Origin: Eubacterium sp. ER2
GTDB lineage: Bacteria > Bacillota > Clostridia > Lachnospirales > Lachnospiraceae
Length of the DNA stretch: 56,617 nt
Direction of reading: 5' to 3'
Assembly: GCF_000765215.1 (NCBI RefSeq)
Contig: NZ_JPJE01000025.1
Location: 1-56,617, forward strand
Of this stretch, positions 52,914-56,617 are shown one piece after another. Both the position numbers and the translations under genes were made by a program. How positions within the stretch are numbered: position 1 is the stretch's first letter; the number at the start of each line of letters is the position of its first letter. The notes beneath the pieces are model-generated. The model was not told the origin of the DNA, did not search any database, and worked only from the letters and a program-made list of their open reading frames with translations.

Positions 52914-53969
52914 ATGAAAAGAAAAGCAGCGCTTTTACTGGCCGGCATGCTGGTATGCTCCGCCGCGCTGGTAGGATGCTCCGGCAGCAACCAGGCGTCA
53001 AATGACTATGTGACTGTCGGCGGCTACAAAGGGATAGAAGTGGACAAGGTGGCAGATCAGGAGGAAGTGACAGACGAGGATATTGACAACTATATAGCCT
53101 CTGTTCAGCAGCAGAATGCCCAGGAGGTGACAGACCGCCCTGTCCAGGAGGGAGACATTGCCAACATTGACTTTGTGGGCAAGATGGACGGACAGGAGTT
53201 CGACGGCGGCTCCGGTCAGGGCTATGATCTGACCATCGGCTCCGGCCAGTTTATCGATGGATTTGAGGACAGCATTATCGGGCACAATGTGGGAGAGACC
53301 TTTGACTGGAATGGTCAGTTTCCGGATCCCTATACTAGAAACCCGGATTTCTCCGGCAAGCCGGTGACATTTACCATCACAGTCAACTCTATCAGCACCC
53401 TTCCCGAGGTAAACGATGACTTTGTGAAGACCGTGTCTGATGAGTCAACGACAGTGGACGAGTACAGAGAGGAAGTCAAGAAAACTCTGGAGGAGTCCGC
53501 AAAGGACAACTACGACTACAGCCTGCAGGCAGAGGCCTGGGACGCGGTTCTTGAGAAGGCAGAGGTAGAGAAGTATCCGGAGGATGAGGTGAACGAGATC
53601 AAGGATCAGCTCATTCAGCAGTACAAGGACGCGGCAGAGTCCTACGGCATGACCTACGAGGACTTTATCTCAAGCCAGATGAACACGGATGTGGCCAGCT
53701 TTGAAAAGCAGGCGGAGGAGGCAGCTCAGCAGTCTATCAAGCAGAAGTATGTCGCCGAGGCCATCGCGGATAAGGAGAAGCTGACGCCTACAGATGAGGA
53801 GTACGAGGAGCATTTCCAGGAGCTGGCAGAGTCCTACGGCTTTGAGGATGTGGACGCGCTGAAGCAGGCGGCCTCAGAGGATGACCTGAAGGACATGGTG
53901 CTCCAGCAGATCGTGCAGGAGTGGCTGGCGGACAACTGCATACAGGTGGTCAATGACTCGGCGGAGTAG
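52914..53969 (+). CDS. Trigger-factor-like FKBP peptidyl-prolyl isomerase lipoprotein
   Basis: A 351-residue lipoprotein: signal MKRKAALLLAGMLVCSAALVGC with lipidated Cys22. Residues ~75-165 form an FKBP domain (VQEGDIANIDFVGKMDGQEFDGGSGQGYDLTIGSGQFIDGFEDSIIGHNVGETFDW), inserted as in trigger factor, and the rest (~170-345) is the helical trigger-factor C-terminal domain (DDFVKTVSDESTTVDEYREEVKKTLEE ... MTYEDFISSQMNT). The ribosome-binding N-terminal domain of real trigger factor is missing and replaced by a lipid anchor. It should thus act outside the membrane as a folding catalyst/chaperone for secreted proteins, a PrsA-like role. AAGAGGTG before ATG 52914; terminator downstream. Confidence 0.85.
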   Translation: MKRKAALLLAGMLVCSAALVGCSGSNQASNDYVTVGGYKGIEVDKVADQEEVTDEDIDNYIASVQQQNAQEVTDRPVQEGDIANIDFVGKMDGQEFDGGSGQGYDLTIGSGQFIDGFEDSIIGHNVGETFDWNGQFPDPYTRNPDFSGKPVTFTITVNSISTLPEVNDDFVKTVSDESTTVDEYREEVKKTLEESAKDNYDYSLQAEAWDAVLEKAEVEKYPEDEVNEIKDQLIQQYKDAAESYGMTYEDFISSQMNTDVASFEKQAEEAAQQSIKQKYVAEAIADKEKLTPTDEEYEEHFQELAESYGFEDVDALKQAASEDDLKDMVLQQIVQEWLADNCIQVVNDSAE

Positions 53970-54008
53970 ATGGAAGGGCCGGGTCAGGCTACAGACAAAG
54001 AGATTTTC

Positions 54009-54035
54009 AGGCAGGGCGTGGCTCTGCCTTTTTTA
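54009..54035 (+). terminator. Intrinsic terminator after the lipoprotein gene
   Basis: AGGCAG (54009-54014) pairs with CTGCCT (54024-54029), followed by a T-run to 54034. Confidence 0.75.
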
Positions 54036-54083
54036 TACTTCCAGGCATAAAGTACTGCTTGACAGTATATTGTAATTAATAAA

Positions 54084-54101
54084 TTTGGCACATGTGTCAA
54101 A
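54084..54101. promoter_or_regulatory. 18-bp dyad, candidate operator
   Basis: TTTGGCACATGTGTCAAA: symmetric except one G/T pair. A TTGACA at 54059-54064 lies upstream with only a poorly spaced -10 (TAAATT). It may bind a regulator of gene 54232; nothing more can be said. The remaining gap to 54181 holds no clear feature. Confidence 0.35.
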
Positions 54102-54181
54102 AATATTCAATGGAAGAGGCTCTGTATGGAGATTAGGAGAGAACAGCCTGAAGCTACAGACAGTATTTACCCAGATTTAAC

Positions 54182-54231
54182 AATAACCCTCCTGTTTGCT
54201 TGCTATAATGAGAGCAGACAGGAGGGTTATT
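54182..54231 (+). promoter_or_regulatory. Promoter in the loop of a 20-bp hairpin covering the SD
   Basis: AATAACCCTCCTGT (54182-54195) and ACAGGAGGGTTATT (54218-54231) pair perfectly over 14 bp; six more inner pairs (two G-U) bring the stem to 20. The 10-nt loop is GCTATAATGA, containing the extended -10 TGC-TATAAT (54204-54209). The 3' arm runs from the ribosome site to the base before ATG 54232. Confidence 0.8.
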
Positions 54232-55383
54232 ATGCACAAAGACAGCAGATTTATGAGAGAGCACCCGGTTGCCCTGATCGCACTGATCATAACCGTCGTG
54301 TGCCTGGCAGCAGGACTTTCCACAGGTGTCTCGGGGTTCCTGGGAGGAAAAGAGGGAATTTCCGGTTACATTTCCACCTGGGCCTGGAGGCTGGGAGTAT
54401 CCTTTGCGGCTCTGTCCGCAGCGGCGTACATTGTTGTTCGGGGGATGAACGCAAACAAGCAGAAGGGACGGAGCATAGTCCGCACCGCCCTCATGGCCCT
54501 GGGAGTGGCGGTGTGCCTGCTTCTGGTGATCTGGCTGCTGCAGGCACCTATACGAGACATTCCCTATCTGATGGCGCCGGAAGGCGCCTATGTGCGCCAG
54601 CTCAGCTATGATGTGAGCACTGGTGAAGACACAGATCATTACTATGTGGAAGGGATCAGCGCAGAGGGAAAAGAGGTGCGTTTTCAGGTAAACAGATCCA
54701 CGTACAGGCAAGGAAAAGAGCTGCTGGAGGAAAATCCGGGAGTGATCATGAAAATTGACTATCTTCCCCACACAGATGTGGTGATGGAACTGGATTACAA
54801 GGAAAATCTTGACCGAGCGGCCTATCAGGACAGGATCAGCCCGGAGCTCTCGGACAACCCTGAAAGCTTTCAGATCCAGATCGGACAGGATGTGTTTACA
54901 GTGCCCGTGGCAGTCAGCAGGCTGCGGGAGAAGGGCTGGAATTTTGTGAGTCAGGAGGAGGCAAATACAATGGTCGCATCTATTTTCGCCCCCTGGGAGA
55001 GCCGCTTTGAAGACCATCCCCTGATCCACCTTGTCAACGACAGCGGACAGACCATCACAGTATTTGTCCGCAATACGGCGGACCACGAGGCCCCTGCGCA
55101 GGACTGCATGGCAGATGTGATTTCCCTGAGCAATGACAATCTGGAATACGAGGGGATCGATGTGTTCCTTCCCGGAGAGCTGATCCTGTCCTGGTCCGGG
55201 AAAGAACAGATGACAGAGCAATACGGGAGACCGGATGAGATAAATGAGCTGGGAGATTATGAGACAGAATATACCTATCACCTTTTGGGAGAAGAGTACG
55301 GGCACAGGCTGCGGCTGGGCTACGGGGCAAATGATCTTCTGAACTCTATCTGGATAGAAAATTGGATAGAGGCGGATGATTGA
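54232..55383 (+). CDS. Unknown membrane protein with large outer domain
   Basis: A 383-residue protein, not recognised. Three membrane helices are visible: ~13-31 (VALIALIITVVCLAAGLST), ~49-68 (WRLGVSFAALSAAAYIVVRG) and ~81-102 (TALMALGVAVCLLLVIWLLQ). The remaining ~280 residues are soluble, with no cysteine pair or catalytic motif seen; a beta-rich part GAYVRQLSYDVSTGEDTDHYYVEGISAEGKEVRFQVN follows the third helix, and QMTEQYGRPDEINELGDYETEYTYHLLGEEYGHRLRLGYGANDLLNSIWIEN near the end looks like an SmpA/BamE-type or lipoprotein-like repeat. Start ATG 54232 is set by GGAGGG; an in-frame ATG at 54196 is inside the promoter hairpin. Orientation and gap do not tie it to neighbours. Confidence 0.78.
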   Translation: MHKDSRFMREHPVALIALIITVVCLAAGLSTGVSGFLGGKEGISGYISTWAWRLGVSFAALSAAAYIVVRGMNANKQKGRSIVRTALMALGVAVCLLLVIWLLQAPIRDIPYLMAPEGAYVRQLSYDVSTGEDTDHYYVEGISAEGKEVRFQVNRSTYRQGKELLEENPGVIMKIDYLPHTDVVMELDYKENLDRAAYQDRISPELSDNPESFQIQIGQDVFTVPVAVSRLREKGWNFVSQEEANTMVASIFAPWESRFEDHPLIHLVNDSGQTITVFVRNTADHEAPAQDCMADVISLSNDNLEYEGIDVFLPGELILSWSGKEQMTEQYGRPDEINELGDYETEYTYHLLGEEYGHRLRLGYGANDLLNSIWIENWIEADD

Positions 55384-55431
55384 AAAACGGGGCTGAAAAC
55401 GTACAGAGACACACGGAATAGAATCCCGCTA

Positions 55432-55473
55432 AACCGTCCGATATAATTTTTACAAAAACGAGAGGACGGTTAG
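55432..55473 (+). promoter_or_regulatory. Recombinase-gene promoter in an inverted repeat by the SD
   Basis: AACCGTCC (55432-55439) pairs with GGACGGTT (55464-55471); CT/AG extends it past a one-base bulge. The loop holds -10 TATAAT (55442-55447); no good -35. The ribosome site GAGAGGA (55460-55466) overlaps the 3' arm; ATG 55478. Expected start ~55454. Confidence 0.6.
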
Positions 55474-55477
55474 ATCA

Positions 55478-56455
55478 ATGGAGAACAAAAGAGACATGTG
55501 CGCGCTGCGCCGACAGGAGCTGGCCCACATAGCGGCCTTCTGGCTGGAAAATGTCAGGAAGAGGATCAAGGAATCCTCCTACATCAAGTACGGGAACCTG
55601 CTTAAAAATCACATTTTACCGGAGCTTGGAGAACTGTATGTCACAGAGATCTCCACAGAGCGGGTGGACCACTTTGTCCGGAGCAAGCTGCTGGAAGGGC
55701 GCAAGGATCACAGGGGCGGCCTGACCGAGAAGACCGTGAAGGATATACTGGCGGTCCTGAAGGAGGTATGCGGCTTTGCCGTGCAGCTGGGCTATGAGAT
55801 TCCCTGCCGGTTTGAGCTGATACGGCTGCGCCAGAGGGAGGGACAGATCCGGATACTGGACAGGGAGGAGCAGAGAGCGCTGGGAGCCTTTCTCTTCCAG
55901 GATGAGGGGCTTTTAAAGACAGGGGTTCTTCTCAGCCTCTACATGGGGCTGCGGATCGGGGAGGTCTGCGCCCTCAGGCGGGAGCACATCCGCTATGAGG
56001 AGGCGGTGATCCAGGTGCGGCTTACCATGCAGCGCATCCAGGATCCGGAGGCGCCCGGCGGGAAAAGGACCAAGATCATAGTGACAGCTCCAAAGAGCGG
56101 TAAATCCCTGCGGGACATCCCCATCCCGCAGCCGCTTTTTGGAAGGCTTCTCGCTCTTTCAGAAGATGTACCGGACAACGCCTATGTCCTTACCGGGCGG
56201 CCGGATCGGTTCATAGAGCCCAGGACAATGGAAAATGTGTTTAAGCGATACCTGAGAGAATGTCACATGCCGGACATCAACTACCATGCCCTCCGGCACA
56301 CCTTTGCCACCCGGTGCATTGAGAGTGGATTTGATGTGAAGACGCTCAGCGAGATCCTGGGGCATGCCAACGTAAATATCACCCTGAACAGGTATGTCCA
56401 CTCCTCCATGGAGCGCAAGCGGGAGAATATGGGCAGACTTCAGGTGCTGTACTAA
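55478..56455 (+). CDS. Tyrosine recombinase, XerC/XerD-like
   Basis: A 325-residue site-specific recombinase. N-terminal SAM-like core-binding domain (~12-110, FWLENVRKRIKESSYIKYGNLLKNHILPELGELYVTEIS) and a C-terminal catalytic domain with the full set: Arg in MGLRIGEVCALRREH (~153), Lys in the beta hairpin (TAPKSGKSLRDIPI), His-x-x-Arg in YHALRHTFATRC (~265), His in LGHANVNITL (~288) and nucleophile Tyr in NRYVHSS (~297). It could be active. Arm-binding N-terminus is lacking. No phage genes, excisionase or att repeats flank it, so it may be an orphan integrase, a remnant, or a DNA-inversion enzyme. Own promoter in an inverted repeat; strong terminator after. Confidence 0.88.
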   Translation: MENKRDMCALRRQELAHIAAFWLENVRKRIKESSYIKYGNLLKNHILPELGELYVTEISTERVDHFVRSKLLEGRKDHRGGLTEKTVKDILAVLKEVCGFAVQLGYEIPCRFELIRLRQREGQIRILDREEQRALGAFLFQDEGLLKTGVLLSLYMGLRIGEVCALRREHIRYEEAVIQVRLTMQRIQDPEAPGGKRTKIIVTAPKSGKSLRDIPIPQPLFGRLLALSEDVPDNAYVLTGRPDRFIEPRTMENVFKRYLRECHMPDINYHALRHTFATRCIESGFDVKTLSEILGHANVNITLNRYVHSSMERKRENMGRLQVLY

Positions 56456-56458
56456 AGC

Positions 56459-56517
56459 AAAAAGCCATTGCCTGGCCGGTGAAGAGTAACTCTTCATCTG
56501 TCAGGCAATGGCTTTTT
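56459..56517 (+). terminator. Long terminator after the recombinase gene
   Basis: AAAAAGCCATTGCCTG (56459-56474) pairs with its exact complement (56502-56517), 16 bp, T-run included. TGAAGAG/CTCTTCA (56480-56496) forms an inner hairpin. Confidence 0.9.
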
Positions 56518-56542
56518 TCGTAGAGTAATCAGCTCTACGAAA
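56516..56542. repeat. Second hairpin beside the terminator
   Basis: TTTCGTAGAG (56516-56525), 7-nt loop, CTCTACGAAA (56533-56542): perfect 10 bp, overlapping the terminator's T-run. No T-run of its own. The last ~75 nt of the window are AT-rich without a gene. Confidence 0.7.
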
Positions 56543-56617
56543 CCGAAGCTATTATAACGCATTTTTTTTTATAATTCAACAGGGAACCTTTGCCGGTGTG
56601 TTAAGTTTGTGTAAGAT

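Noticed and set aside
54182-54231. Invertible promoter (inverton) flanked by inverted repeats
   Set aside because: The loops are only 10-43 nt, too short for site-specific inversion, and in several cases inversion would not separate promoter from gene.
54126-54611. Possible gene of 161 residues overlapping the membrane-protein gene
   Set aside because: Sequence is Arg/Gly/Pro-rich, frame-shadow-like, and it overlaps the better supported frame starting at 54232.

Overview
The window reads as chromosome of a spore-forming, strictly anaerobic Firmicute of the Lachnospiraceae / Clostridium-cluster-XIVa type. Support comes from gene content: sipL and spoIIR (sporulation), rubredoxin, a 2-hydroxyacyl-CoA dehydratase activase, a split transketolase, GH51 arabinofuranosidase with an ABC-fed arabinose pathway, strong AGGAGG ribosome sites and sigma-A type promoters. 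No rRNA, tRNA, CRISPR array, insertion sequence or prophage was recognised; the only recombinase is a single XerC/D-like gene at the right end.

Layout. (1) 100-3103: an HgdB/HgdC fusion protein and a uracil/xanthine permease. (2) 3147-16891: an arabinose-use region, all on +: intracellular GH51 arabinofuranosidase, a response regulator / LytS-like histidine kinase pair, a YtfQRT-YjfF-like sugar ABC transporter, then araA, araD and a FGGY ribulokinase. Free or oligomeric arabinose would be imported by the ABC system, trimmed inside by GH51 and taken to xylulose-5-phosphate. A perfect 14-bp two-way terminator separates it from a convergent HAD phosphatase. (3) 17750-25130: a visibly AT-richer block with a ROK regulator, a second (ribose-type) ABC transporter and the two halves of a transketolase; this looks acquired. 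(4) 25171-26296: two RpiB/LacAB-family isomerases, the second behind a promoter with four phased ACGAAA boxes. (5) 26353-30626: a metal cassette: 10-TM heavy-metal exporter (-), rubredoxin (-), His-rich COG0523 GTPase, a GTPase fused to a TIGR03943-type domain, and a ZIP transporter; then a nitroreductase and a P-type ATPase. (6) 33872-39469 (-): pncB-ddl-murF-HAD in one operon, and plsC. (7) 39680-53969: mostly housekeeping and sporulation: PrcB-like lipoprotein, sipL, ispE, GntR regulator, spoIIR, a CDF metal transporter, acyl-ACP thioesterase, CvfB-like protein, dnaE, pfkA, DUF1934, a (-) membrane protein and a trigger-factor-like lipoprotein. (8) 54232-56455: an unknown membrane protein and a tyrosine recombinase.

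The most notable pattern is architectural. At six unrelated genes (uraA, spoIIR, dnaE, the unknown genes starting at 52687 and 54232, and the recombinase at 55478) the Shine-Dalgarno sequence lies in or at the edge of the 3' arm of an inverted repeat whose 5' arm lies at or upstream of the promoter -10 box, so the expected start of transcription falls after the 5' arm. A message read through from upstream would fold and hide the ribosome site; a message begun at the gene's own promoter lacks the 5' arm and stays open. This looks like a translational insulator used on ordinary chromosomal genes, comparable with the known protection of IS10/IS50 transposase genes against read-through.
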